Part shown: positions 15,274-23,076 of the stretch, piece by piece | Layout: every line of letters begins with the position of its first letter | How positions within the stretch are numbered: position 1 is the stretch's first letter | Assembly: GCF_014489615.1 (NCBI RefSeq) | Contig: NZ_CP060825.1 | Location: forward strand, 5,280,501 to 5,344,500 | Source: Streptomyces genisteinicus | Lineage (GTDB): Bacteria; Actinomycetota; Actinomycetes; Streptomycetales; Streptomycetaceae | Length of the DNA stretch: 64,000 nucleotides | Direction: 5' to 3' | Program-made: the position numbers and the translations under genes | Notes under the pieces: model-generated | Told to the model about the DNA's origin: nothing | The model's input: only the letters and a program-made list of their open reading frames with translations | Databases searched by the model: none

Positions 15274-18200
15274 GTGCACCTCAAGGCCATGACCCTGCGC
15301 GGGTTCAAATCCTTCGCGTCCGCCACGACACTGCGCTTCGAACCGGGCATCACCTGTGTCGTCGGTCCCAACGGCTCCGGCAAGTCCAACGTGGTCGACG
15401 CGCTCTCCTGGGTCATGGGCGAGCAGGGCGCCAAGTCGCTGCGCGGCGGCAAGATGGAGGACGTCATCTTCGCCGGGACGACCGGGCGTCCGCCGCTCGG
15501 CCGTGCCGAGGTCTCCCTGACCATCGACAACTCCGACGGCGCGCTGCCCATCGAGTACGCCGAGGTCACCATCACGCGGATCATGTTCCGCAACGGCGGC
15601 AGCGAGTACCAGATCAACGGGGACACCTGCCGGCTGCTCGACATCCAGGACCTGCTCTCCGACTCCGGCATCGGCCGCGAGATGCACGTGATCGTCGGTC
15701 AGGGCCAGCTCGACTCCGTGCTGCACGCCGACCCGATGGGCCGCCGGGCCTTCATCGAGGAGGCCGCGGGTGTCCTCAAGCACCGCAAGCGCAAGGAGAA
15801 GGCGCTGCGGAAACTGGATGCCATGCAGGCCAACCTGGCGCGCGTGCAGGACCTGACCGACGAACTGCGGCGCCAGCTCAAGCCGCTGGGACGCCAGGCG
15901 GCAGTCGCCCGCCGGGCCGCCGTCATCCAGGCCGACCTCCGCGACGCCCGGCTGCGCCTCCTCGCCGACGACCTGGTGCGGCTGCGCGAGGCGCTGCACA
16001 CGGAGATCGCCGACGAGGCCGAGCTCAAGCGGCGCAAGGAGAGCGCCGAGGCCGAACTGAAGGCGGCGCTGGCACGGGAGGCCGCGCTGGAGGACGAGGT
16101 GCGCCGGCTGGCTCCGCGGCTGACCCGCGCGCAGCAGAACTTCTACGACCTCTCGCAGCTCGCCGAACGGGTCCGCGGCACCGTCTCCCTGGCCGACGCC
16201 CGGGTCAGGAGCGCCACCGACCGGCCGGCCGAGGAGCGGCGCGGCCGGGACCCGGAGGACATGGAGCGCGAGGCCGCCCGGGTCAGGGAGCAGGAGGCCG
16301 AACTCGCCGCTGCCCTCGAGGCCGCTGAGCGCGCCCTGGAGGACACGGTGGAGCACCGCGCCGAGCTGGAGCGGCAGCTCACCGTGGAGGAGCGCAGGCT
16401 CAGGGACGTCGCACGGGCCATCGCCGACCGGCGCGAGGGGCTGGCGCGACTGAACGGGCAGGTCAACGCGGCCCGTTCGCGTGCGGCGTCGGCGCAGGCC
16501 GAGATCGACCGGCTGGCCGCCGCCCGGGACGAGGCGCAGGAGCGGGCCGTCGCGGCCCAGGAGGAGTACGAGGCGCTGAAGGCCGAGGTCGACGGGCTGG
16601 ACGCGGACGACTCGGCCCTTGCCGGCGAGCACGAGGCGGCCAAGCGGGACCTGGCCGCGGCGGAGTCGGCCCTCACCGCCGCCCGCGAGGAACTCACCTC
16701 GGCCGAACGCCGCCGTGCCGCCGTCGCCGCCCGGCGCGAGGCCCTCGCGCTCGGGCTGCGCCGCAAGGACGGCACGGGCGTGCTCCTCGGGGCGGGCGAC
16801 CGGCTCGGCGGACTGCTGGGCCCGGCCGCGGAGCTGCTGACCGTGACGCCCGGGTACGAGATCCCGGTCGCCGCGGCACTCGGCGCCGCGGCGGACGCCG
16901 TCGCGGTCACCGGCACCGCCACGGCGGCGGAGGCGATCCGGCTGCTGCGCAAGCAGGACGGCGGGCGGGCGGCGCTGCTGCTCGCGGGGGCCGGCGAGGA
17001 CGGGCATCTCCCGGAGGGGGAGGGTGCGGGCGGCCATCCGTACGCGGCGCGACTGGTCGCGGGGCCCGACGACCTGATGCCGGCCGTGCGCCGGCTGCTG
17101 CGGGGCACGGTCGTCGTCGGCACGCTGGAGGACGCCGAGGACCTGGTCCACGCCAGGCCGGAGCTGACCGCGGTCACCGCCGAGGGCGATGTGGTCGGGG
17201 CCCACTTCGCCCAGGGCGGCTCGGCCGGTGCGCCGAGCCTGCTGGAGGTGCAGGCCTCCGTCGACGAGGCGGCCGCCGAGCTCGACCAGCTCGACGAGAG
17301 GTGCGCGCGGCTGACCGGCGTCCAGCGGGAGGCCGCCGCACGCCGGAGCGCCGCCGCCGCGCTCGTGGACGAGCTGGGGGAGCGCAGGCGCGCGGCCGAG
17401 CGGGAGAAGTCGAGCGTCTCGGGGCAGCTCGGCAGGCTCGCGGGGCAGGCGAGGGGCGCCGCGGGCGAGGCGGAGCGGGCGGGGGCCGCCGCGGCGCGGG
17501 CGCAGGAGGCCCTGGAACGGGCGCGCGAGGAGGCCGAGGAGCTGGCCGAGCGTCTGCTGGTGGCCGAGGAGACTCCCGTCGAGGAGGAGCCCGACACCCA
17601 TGTCCGCGACCGGCTCGCGGCGGACGGGGCCAACGCGCGGCAGACCGAGATGGAGGCCCGCCTCCAGGTCCGTACGCACGAGGAGCGGGTGAAGGGGCTC
17701 GCGGGAAGGGCGGACGCCCTCGACCGCGGAGCCCGCGCCGAGCGCGAGGCACGGGCCCGCGCGGAGCAGCTGCGGGCGCGGATGCGTCACGAGGCGCAGG
17801 TCGCGGGAGCGGTGGCGAGCGGAGCCCGCCAGCTGCTCGCCCATGTCGAGGTGTCACTGGTCCGGGCGGAGGCGGAACGTGCCGCCGCCGAGGCCGCGAA
17901 GGCGGAGCGCGAGACGGAGCTGACGGCCGCGCGGTCCGCAGGCCGTGACCTGAAGGCCGAGCTGGACAAGCTGACCGACTCGGTGCACCGAGGCGAGGTG
18001 CTCGGCGCGGAGAAGCGGATGAGGATCGAGCAGCTGGAGACCAGGGCGCTGGAGGAGCTGGGGGTGGAGCCGGCGGGCCTGGTTTCCGAGTACGGCCCCG
18101 GCCGGCTCGTACCGCCGTCGCCGCCTGCCGAGGGCGAGGAGCTGCCGGAGGACCCGGAGCACCCGCGCAATCTGCCGCGCCCGTTCGTCCGCGTGGAGCA

Positions 18201-18834
18201 GGAGAAGCGGCTCCGCTCGGCCGAACGGGCGTACCAGCAGCTCGGGAAGGTGAATCCGCTGGCTCTGGAGGAGTTCTCGGCGCTGGAGGAGCGTCATCAG
18301 TTCCTGTCGGAGCAGCTGGAGGACCTGAAGAAGACACGGGCCGATCTGCTCCAGGTGGTGAAGGAGGTCGACGAGCGGGTGGAGCAGGTGTTCACGGAGG
18401 CCTACCGGGACACCGCACGCGAGTTCGAGGGTGTGTTCTCGCGGCTCTTCCCGGGCGGTGAGGGGCGGCTGGTGCTCACCGACCCGGACAACATGCTGAC
18501 CACCGGAGTGGACGTGGAGGCGCGGCCCCCGGGCAAGAAGGTCAAGCGCCTGTCGCTGCTGTCGGGCGGCGAGCGCTCGCTGACGGCCGTGGCCATGCTC
18601 GTCTCGATCTTCAAGGCGAGGCCCAGCCCCTTCTACGTGATGGACGAGGTCGAGGCGGCGCTCGACGACACCAACCTCCAGCGACTGATCCGGATCATGC
18701 AGGAGCTCCAGGAGAGCTCCCAGCTCATCGTGATCACCCATCAGAAGCGCACGATGGAGGTCGCCGACGCGCTGTACGGCGTCTCCATGCAGGGCGACGG
18801 CGTCTCCAAGGTGATCAGCCAGCGGCTGCGCTGA
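15274..18834 (+). CDS. smc: chromosome segregation protein SMC
   Basis: SMC dimers, with ScpA and ScpB, compact and resolve replicated chromosomes. The 1186-residue protein has the N-terminal ATPase half with Walker A GPNGSGKSNVVDALSWVMGE, long Ala/Glu/Arg coiled coils, a hinge at about residues 505-655 (LGGLLGPAAELLTVTPGYEI), and the C-terminal signature LLSGGERSLTAVAMLV with Walker B FYVMDEVEAALDD. Length is standard. The GTG start has no clear Shine-Dalgarno site; TAGAGT at 15260-15265 ends eight bases upstream, so the transcript may be leaderless. No scpA/B genes or parS site lie in this window. Confidence 0.97.
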   Translation: MHLKAMTLRGFKSFASATTLRFEPGITCVVGPNGSGKSNVVDALSWVMGEQGAKSLRGGKMEDVIFAGTTGRPPLGRAEVSLTIDNSDGALPIEYAEVTITRIMFRNGGSEYQINGDTCRLLDIQDLLSDSGIGREMHVIVGQGQLDSVLHADPMGRRAFIEEAAGVLKHRKRKEKALRKLDAMQANLARVQDLTDELRRQLKPLGRQAAVARRAAVIQADLRDARLRLLADDLVRLREALHTEIADEAELKRRKESAEAELKAALAREAALEDEVRRLAPRLTRAQQNFYDLSQLAERVRGTVSLADARVRSATDRPAEERRGRDPEDMEREAARVREQEAELAAALEAAERALEDTVEHRAELERQLTVEERRLRDVARAIADRREGLARLNGQVNAARSRAASAQAEIDRLAAARDEAQERAVAAQEEYEALKAEVDGLDADDSALAGEHEAAKRDLAAAESALTAAREELTSAERRRAAVAARREALALGLRRKDGTGVLLGAGDRLGGLLGPAAELLTVTPGYEIPVAAALGAAADAVAVTGTATAAEAIRLLRKQDGGRAALLLAGAGEDGHLPEGEGAGGHPYAARLVAGPDDLMPAVRRLLRGTVVVGTLEDAEDLVHARPELTAVTAEGDVVGAHFAQGGSAGAPSLLEVQASVDEAAAELDQLDERCARLTGVQREAAARRSAAAALVDELGERRRAAEREKSSVSGQLGRLAGQARGAAGEAERAGAAAARAQEALERAREEAEELAERLLVAEETPVEEEPDTHVRDRLAADGANARQTEMEARLQVRTHEERVKGLAGRADALDRGARAEREARARAEQLRARMRHEAQVAGAVASGARQLLAHVEVSLVRAEAERAAAEAAKAERETELTAARSAGRDLKAELDKLTDSVHRGEVLGAEKRMRIEQLETRALEELGVEPAGLVSEYGPGRLVPPSPPAEGEELPEDPEHPRNLPRPFVRVEQEKRLRSAERAYQQLGKVNPLALEEFSALEERHQFLSEQLEDLKKTRADLLQVVKEVDERVEQVFTEAYRDTAREFEGVFSRLFPGGEGRLVLTDPDNMLTTGVDVEARPPGKKVKRLSLLSGGERSLTAVAMLVSIFKARPSPFYVMDEVEAALDDTNLQRLIRIMQELQESSQLIVITHQKRTMEVADALYGVSMQGDGVSKVISQRLR

Positions 18835-18914
18835 GCGGGCCCCGCGGGTCGTGCGGGCGCCCGGGGGGAGTGCACGGGGCGAGCGGGGGCAGACGCACCC
18901 TGAGAACAACAGAT

Positions 18915-19061
18915 CTTCAATACTTGAACTCATGCGCGGCGAGCTCTTGGTGAAATCGAGATCAGGCCCCCTCTTGACTTCGAAACTTGAAGGCATAGTG
19001 TCTGCAACGTTGCTTTTACCTTCAAGTGGTGGGCGGCCTGAAGTTGTGCGCCACTTGAAGG
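18915..19061 (+). promoter_or_regulatory. glcP promoter with repeated ACTTGAAG-type operator sites
   Basis: A -35 TTGACT (18974-18979) and -10 TAGTGT (18996-19001) are spaced by 16 bases. Four related sites surround them: CTTCAATACTTGAAC (18915-18929), CTTCGAAACTTGAAG (18978-18992, over the -35 and spacer), CCTTCAAGTGG (19019-19029) and its inverse CCACTTGAAGG (19051-19061). Symmetry and overlap with the promoter suggest binding by a dimeric repressor. The regulator is not identifiable from the sequence. Confidence 0.65.
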
Positions 19062-19109
19062 GCTCGCCCCCCACGCCCGGCGAAGCTGCCGGTGGCCCCA
19101 GGAGTACAC

Positions 19110-20528
19110 GTGACCAGCACTGAGCAGCCCCCGGGATCGGGTGCCCGCCAGGCCCATCCCGAGAACCTCGGGCATGTCGTCTTCATCACGGCGGCCGCCG
19201 CGATGGGCGGATTCCTCTTCGGCTACGACAGCTCCGTGATCAACGGCGCCGTCGAGGCCATCCGCGACCGCTACGACATCGGGTCCGGCACCCTCGCCCA
19301 GGTCATCGCCATCGCCCTGATCGGCTGCGCCATCGGCGCCGCCACCGCCGGCCGCATCGCCGACCGCATCGGCCGCATCCGGTGCATGCAGATCGCCGCC
19401 GTCCTCTTCACCGTCAGTGCCGTCGGATCCGCGCTGCCGTTCGCCCTGTGGGACCTGGCGATGTGGCGCATCATCGGCGGCTTCGCGATCGGCATGGCCT
19501 CGGTGATCGGCCCCGCCTACATCGCCGAGGTCTCCCCGCCCGCCTACCGCGGCCGGCTCGCCTCCTTCCAGCAGGCCGCCATCGTCATCGGCATCGCCGT
19601 CTCCCAGCTCGTCAACTACGGCATCCTCCAGATCGCCGACGGGGACCAGCGCGGCGAGATCGGCGGCCTGGAGGCCTGGCAGTGGATGCTCGGCGTGATG
19701 GTCGTCCCGGCCGTCCTCTACGGCCTGCTCTCCTTCGCCATCCCCGAGTCGCCGCGTTTCCTCATCTCCGTCGGCAAGCACGCCAGGGCGAAGGAGGTCC
19801 TCGAAGAGGTCGAGGGCAGGAACGTCGACCTGGACGCCCGCGTCGCCGAGATCGAGACCGCGATGCACCGCGAGACCAAGTCCACGTTCAAGGACCTGCT
19901 GGGCGGCAGGTTCTACTTCCTGCCCATCGTGTGGATCGGCATCGGACTCTCGGTCTTCCAGCAGCTCGTCGGCATCAACGTCGCCTTCTACTACTCCGCG
20001 ACGCTCTGGCAGTCCGTGGGCATCGACCCGACCGACTCCTTCTTCTTCTCCTTCACCACGTCGATCATCAACATCATCGGCACGGTGATCGCGATGGTCC
20101 TGGTCGACCGCATCGGCCGCCGGCCGCTCGCCCTGATCGGTTCCTGCGGCATGGCGATCGCGCTCGCCTTCGAGGCGTGGGCCTTCTCCGCCGACCTGGT
20201 GGACGGCAAGCTGCCGGAGACCCAGGGCGTGGTCGCCCTGGTCGCCGCCCACGTGTTCGTCCTGTTCTTCGCGCTCTCGTGGGGCGTCGTCGTCTGGGTC
20301 TTCCTGGGCGAGATGTTCCCCAACCGGATCCGCGCCGCCGCGCTCGGCGTCGCCGCGTCCGCCCAGTGGATCGCGAACTGGGCCATCACGGCCAGCTTCC
20401 CGAGCCTCGCCGACTGGAACCTGTCCGGCACCTACATCATCTACACGGTCTTCGCCGTGCTCTCGATCCCCTTCGTGCTCAAGTTCGTGAAGGAGACCAA
20501 GGGCAAGGCGTTGGAGGAGATGGGCTGA
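19110..20528 (+). CDS. glcP: glucose permease, sugar-porter MFS family
   Basis: This 472-residue, 12-helix sugar/proton symporter starts VTSTEQPPGSGARQAHPENL. Family signatures are GGFLFGYDSSVINGAV in helix 1, ADRIGRIRCMQ after helix 2, AIPESPRFLISVGK at the end of the first half and VDRIGRRPLALIGS between helices 8 and 9, plus a QQLVGINVAFYYS motif in helix 7. In S. coelicolor the gene right after smc is glcP1, the main glucose transporter needed for glucose repression; synteny and sequence agree. The GTG has GGAG five bases upstream. It stands alone with its own operator-rich promoter and ends in a 13-bp hairpin. Confidence 0.9.
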   Translation: MTSTEQPPGSGARQAHPENLGHVVFITAAAAMGGFLFGYDSSVINGAVEAIRDRYDIGSGTLAQVIAIALIGCAIGAATAGRIADRIGRIRCMQIAAVLFTVSAVGSALPFALWDLAMWRIIGGFAIGMASVIGPAYIAEVSPPAYRGRLASFQQAAIVIGIAVSQLVNYGILQIADGDQRGEIGGLEAWQWMLGVMVVPAVLYGLLSFAIPESPRFLISVGKHARAKEVLEEVEGRNVDLDARVAEIETAMHRETKSTFKDLLGGRFYFLPIVWIGIGLSVFQQLVGINVAFYYSATLWQSVGIDPTDSFFFSFTTSIINIIGTVIAMVLVDRIGRRPLALIGSCGMAIALAFEAWAFSADLVDGKLPETQGVVALVAAHVFVLFFALSWGVVVWVFLGEMFPNRIRAAALGVAASAQWIANWAITASFPSLADWNLSGTYIIYTVFAVLSIPFVLKFVKETKGKALEEMG

Positions 20529-20551
20529 TCCCCGCTGCCCCGCTCCTCTGA

Positions 20552-20582
20552 CTGCCCCGGCTCAGCGCGTGAGCCGGGGCAG
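20552..20582 (+). terminator. terminator after glcP
   Basis: CTGCCCCGGCTCA (20552-20564) and TGAGCCGGGGCAG (20570-20582) form a 13-bp stem with a 5-base loop. There is no T-tract. Confidence 0.8.
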
Positions 20583-20671
20583 TCCGCGTCCTGCGGCGCA
20601 CGCGGGGGCCGGGCGGCCCGCCGCCGGGGAAGCGAAGCCCCTCCAGGGGCGTCACGCATACTGGACGGACC

Positions 20672-21895
20672 ATGGAAATCGTCATCCTTGCTGTAGTCAT
20701 CGCCCTGGTCGCGATCGGCGCCATCAGCGGACTCGTGGTCAGCAGCCGCAGGAAGAAGCAGCTGCCGCCCTCGGCGCCGCCGAGCACGCCGACCATCACC
20801 GCTCCGCCCGCCGAACCGCACGTCGGCGACGAGGCGGAGACACCGCGGGACGAATCCCGCCGCACCATCGAGGAGGTCGGCCTCCCGACCGCCGAGGAGG
20901 CCGTCGAGGCGCCGGCCGCCGTCGAGGACCCGGTCGTCGCCGAGCCCGCCGCGCCCGAGATCGAGATCCCCGAGCCGACCGCCGGCCGGCTCGTCCGGCT
21001 GCGCGCCCGCCTCGCCCGCTCCCAGAACTCCCTCGGCAAGGGGTTGCTCACGCTGCTGTCGCGCGAGCACCTCGACGAGGACACCTGGGAGGAGATCGAG
21101 GACACCCTCCTCACCGCGGACGTCGGCGTCGCCCCGACCCAGGAGCTCGTCGAGCGCCTGCGGGAGCGCGTCAAGGTGCTCGGCACCCGCACCCCCGAGC
21201 AGCTGCGCACGCTGCTCCGCGAGGAGCTGCTGGCCCTCGTCGGCACCGACCTCGACCGTGCGGTGCGCACCGAGAGCGGCACGGACACCCCGGGCGTCGT
21301 GATGGTCGTCGGCGTCAACGGCACCGGCAAGACCACCACCACCGGCAAGCTCGCCCGGGTGCTGGTCGCCGACGGCCGCTCCGTCGTGCTCGGCGCCGCC
21401 GACACGTTCCGCGCCGCGGCGGCCGATCAGCTCCAGACCTGGGGCGAGCGGGTGGGTGCGCGGACCATCCGCGGCCCCGAGGGCGGCGACCCCGCCTCGA
21501 TCGCGTACGACGCGGTCAAGGAGGGCATCGCCGAGGGCGCGGACGTCGTGCTCATCGACACCGCCGGCCGGCTGCACACCAAGACCGGTCTCATGGACGA
21601 GCTCGGCAAGGTCAAGCGCGTCGTGGAGAAGCACGGCCCGCTCGACGAGGTGCTCCTGGTGCTCGACGCGACCACCGGGCAGAACGGACTCGTGCAGGCC
21701 CGGGTCTTCGCCGAGGTCGTGGCGATCACCGGCATCGTGCTCACCAAGCTCGACGGCACCGCCAAGGGCGGCATCGTCGTCGCCGTCCAGCGGGAACTGG
21801 GCGTGCCGGTGAAGCTCATCGGCCTGGGGGAGGGGGCGGACGACCTGGCGCCGTTCGTGCCCGAGGCGTTCGTCGACGCCCTCATCGGCGACTGA
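20672..21895 (+). CDS. ftsY: signal recognition particle receptor FtsY
   Basis: FtsY is the SRP receptor GTPase that docks ribosome-SRP complexes at the membrane. The 407-residue protein starts with a transmembrane segment, MEIVILAVVIALVAIGAISG, typical of actinobacterial FtsY, then a Pro/Glu-rich linker to about residue 105. The NG domain follows, with GVNGTGKTTTTGKLARVL (P-loop), DTFRAAAADQL, DTAGRLHT and TKLDGTAKGG. The motif Thr in GVNGT replaces the more usual Val. TACTGG ends seven bases before the ATG and no Shine-Dalgarno sequence is clear. Its partner ffh lies about 8 kb downstream. Confidence 0.96.
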   Translation: MEIVILAVVIALVAIGAISGLVVSSRRKKQLPPSAPPSTPTITAPPAEPHVGDEAETPRDESRRTIEEVGLPTAEEAVEAPAAVEDPVVAEPAAPEIEIPEPTAGRLVRLRARLARSQNSLGKGLLTLLSREHLDEDTWEEIEDTLLTADVGVAPTQELVERLRERVKVLGTRTPEQLRTLLREELLALVGTDLDRAVRTESGTDTPGVVMVVGVNGTGKTTTTGKLARVLVADGRSVVLGAADTFRAAAADQLQTWGERVGARTIRGPEGGDPASIAYDAVKEGIAEGADVVLIDTAGRLHTKTGLMDELGKVKRVVEKHGPLDEVLLVLDATTGQNGLVQARVFAEVVAITGIVLTKLDGTAKGGIVVAVQRELGVPVKLIGLGEGADDLAPFVPEAFVDALIGD

Positions 21896-21912
21896 CGCAC
21901 CACCTGGACGGA

Positions 21913-21952
21913 GAAGGCCCCGTGGCCGGCAGCGGCCGGCCACGGGGCCTTC
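21913..21952. terminator. bidirectional terminator after ftsY
   Basis: An 18-bp perfect stem, left arm GAAGGCCCCGTGGCCGGC (21913-21930) and right arm 21935-21952, lies between ftsY (plus) and the convergent Prim-Pol gene (minus). Confidence 0.88.
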
Positions 21953-21989
21953 GTCGCGGACGGCGCCGGACGTGCCGGCACCGCCCTTG

Positions 21990-22652
21990 TCAGCCGGCCG
22001 AGCGGTGGCAGACGTAGGCGAGGGTGCCCAGCAGCAGGCGGGCCGGGGGCGGTGCGGTCGCGGTGTCCGGCGAAGGGGCGCGCAGCCACCGCACCGGCCC
22101 GAGCCCGCCCCGGTCCGACGGCGGTGCCGTGATGTGGTCGCCCGGGCCCAGGCACCGCAGATCCAGGTCCGCGTCGTCCCAGCCCATCCGGTAGAGCAGC
22201 CCCGGCAGAGCGGCCGCCGCGCCCGGGGCCACGAAGAACTGCGCGCGCCCGTCCGGTGTCTCGGCGACCGGCCCGAGCCGCAGGCCCATCCGCTCCATCC
22301 GCACGAGTGCCCGCCGGCCCGCCGGGGCCGCGACGTCGAGGACGTCGAAGGCGCGGCCCGCGGGGAGCATCAGCGAGGCGCCGGGTACCGAGGACCAGGC
22401 GCGGCCGGCCTCGTCGAGCGTCGCGCCGGCGGGCACCTCGCCCGCGAAGCCGAGCGGATGGGCGCCGGGCGCCGGGCAGGCGGCGTCACCGCAGGAGCAC
22501 CGGCCGGCCGAGGCTCTGGCACCGGGGACCACCGGCCAGCCCCACAGCCCGGTGTACTCGGCCACCACCGTGGCCTCCGCCGTGCGCCCGCGGCGTCTGG
22601 TGCCGGTCCGGATGTGGCCGAGTCCCCGGGTGCCGCCGATCGTGAAGCCCAT
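21990..22652 (-). CDS. bifunctional DNA primase/polymerase (Prim-Pol) N-terminal domain protein
   Basis: This 220-residue protein begins MGFTIGGTRGLGHIRTGTRR. It contains YTGLWGWPVVPGA, a Cys/His cluster CSCGDAACPAPGAHPLGF and DVLDVAAPAGRRALVRMER, the signatures of the Prim-Pol N-terminal domain seen in many Streptomyces single-domain proteins. Plasmid and phage relatives have a helicase domain attached; none follows here. The Asp pair of active Prim-Pol enzymes is represented only by DVLDV, so activity is uncertain. GGAGGGGG lies just before the ATG. It is convergent with ftsY and divergent from nsdA; the same position is occupied in S. coelicolor. Confidence 0.8.
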   Translation of the reverse strand: MGFTIGGTRGLGHIRTGTRRRGRTAEATVVAEYTGLWGWPVVPGARASAGRCSCGDAACPAPGAHPLGFAGEVPAGATLDEAGRAWSSVPGASLMLPAGRAFDVLDVAAPAGRRALVRMERMGLRLGPVAETPDGRAQFFVAPGAAAALPGLLYRMGWDDADLDLRCLGPGDHITAPPSDRGGLGPVRWLRAPSPDTATAPPPARLLLGTLAYVCHRSAG

Positions 22653-23076
22653 GCCCCCTCCAACGGGTCGAGTGCGCCGGTGGTTACGACCCGGAGCGTT
22701 CCGGTGACGCTCCGTCGCAGGGCGTGCGGGGCTTCCTGCGGCGCGCGGATGTCCGGGAGGGAGTGCGGTCCGCGACACGCGCCCCTGCGCGCTACGGTCC
22801 GCCATCCCCGGATCGTGCCGTGTCAAGTGAATCGCGCCCGGCCTCAACTGAGTTCACCCGGAGGGGTGGCGAATGGTGGCGTTTCTGCAATCCCACTCGC
22901 CGAGCACGTGATCGTAGGATTACGTTCGGTGCACGAACCTGCAATTGCACCGCGTCGGCGGGTATGCCCGGGGCAACCCGGAGGGCCGACTCCGTGCAGG
23001 AGGGCTGCCGAAGGCCCCGGCGCACGGCATTCTGGTAGCGGTTCGGGCGGAGGGTCCGACGGATGGGGGCAGTCGA
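22653..23076. promoter_or_regulatory. 424-base divergent control region upstream of nsdA
   Basis: No gene is seen. TAGGAT at 22915-22920 could be a -10 for nsdA, without an obvious -35. Directly downstream lie nested palindromes: GTTCGGTGCACGAAC (22924-22938), GTGCAC (22930-22935) and TGCAATTGCA (22940-22949). An A/T-rich patch in this GC-rich setting and its symmetry suggest protein binding. Confidence 0.4.

Noticed and set aside
15094..17844. 916-codon minus-strand open frame opposite smc
   Set aside because: Leu/Arg/Gly-rich without domains; explained by the smc coding strand.
18915..18992. parS site near smc
   Set aside because: The palindromes here are TTCAA/TTGAA types and do not match the parS consensus with GTTTCACGTGAAAC.
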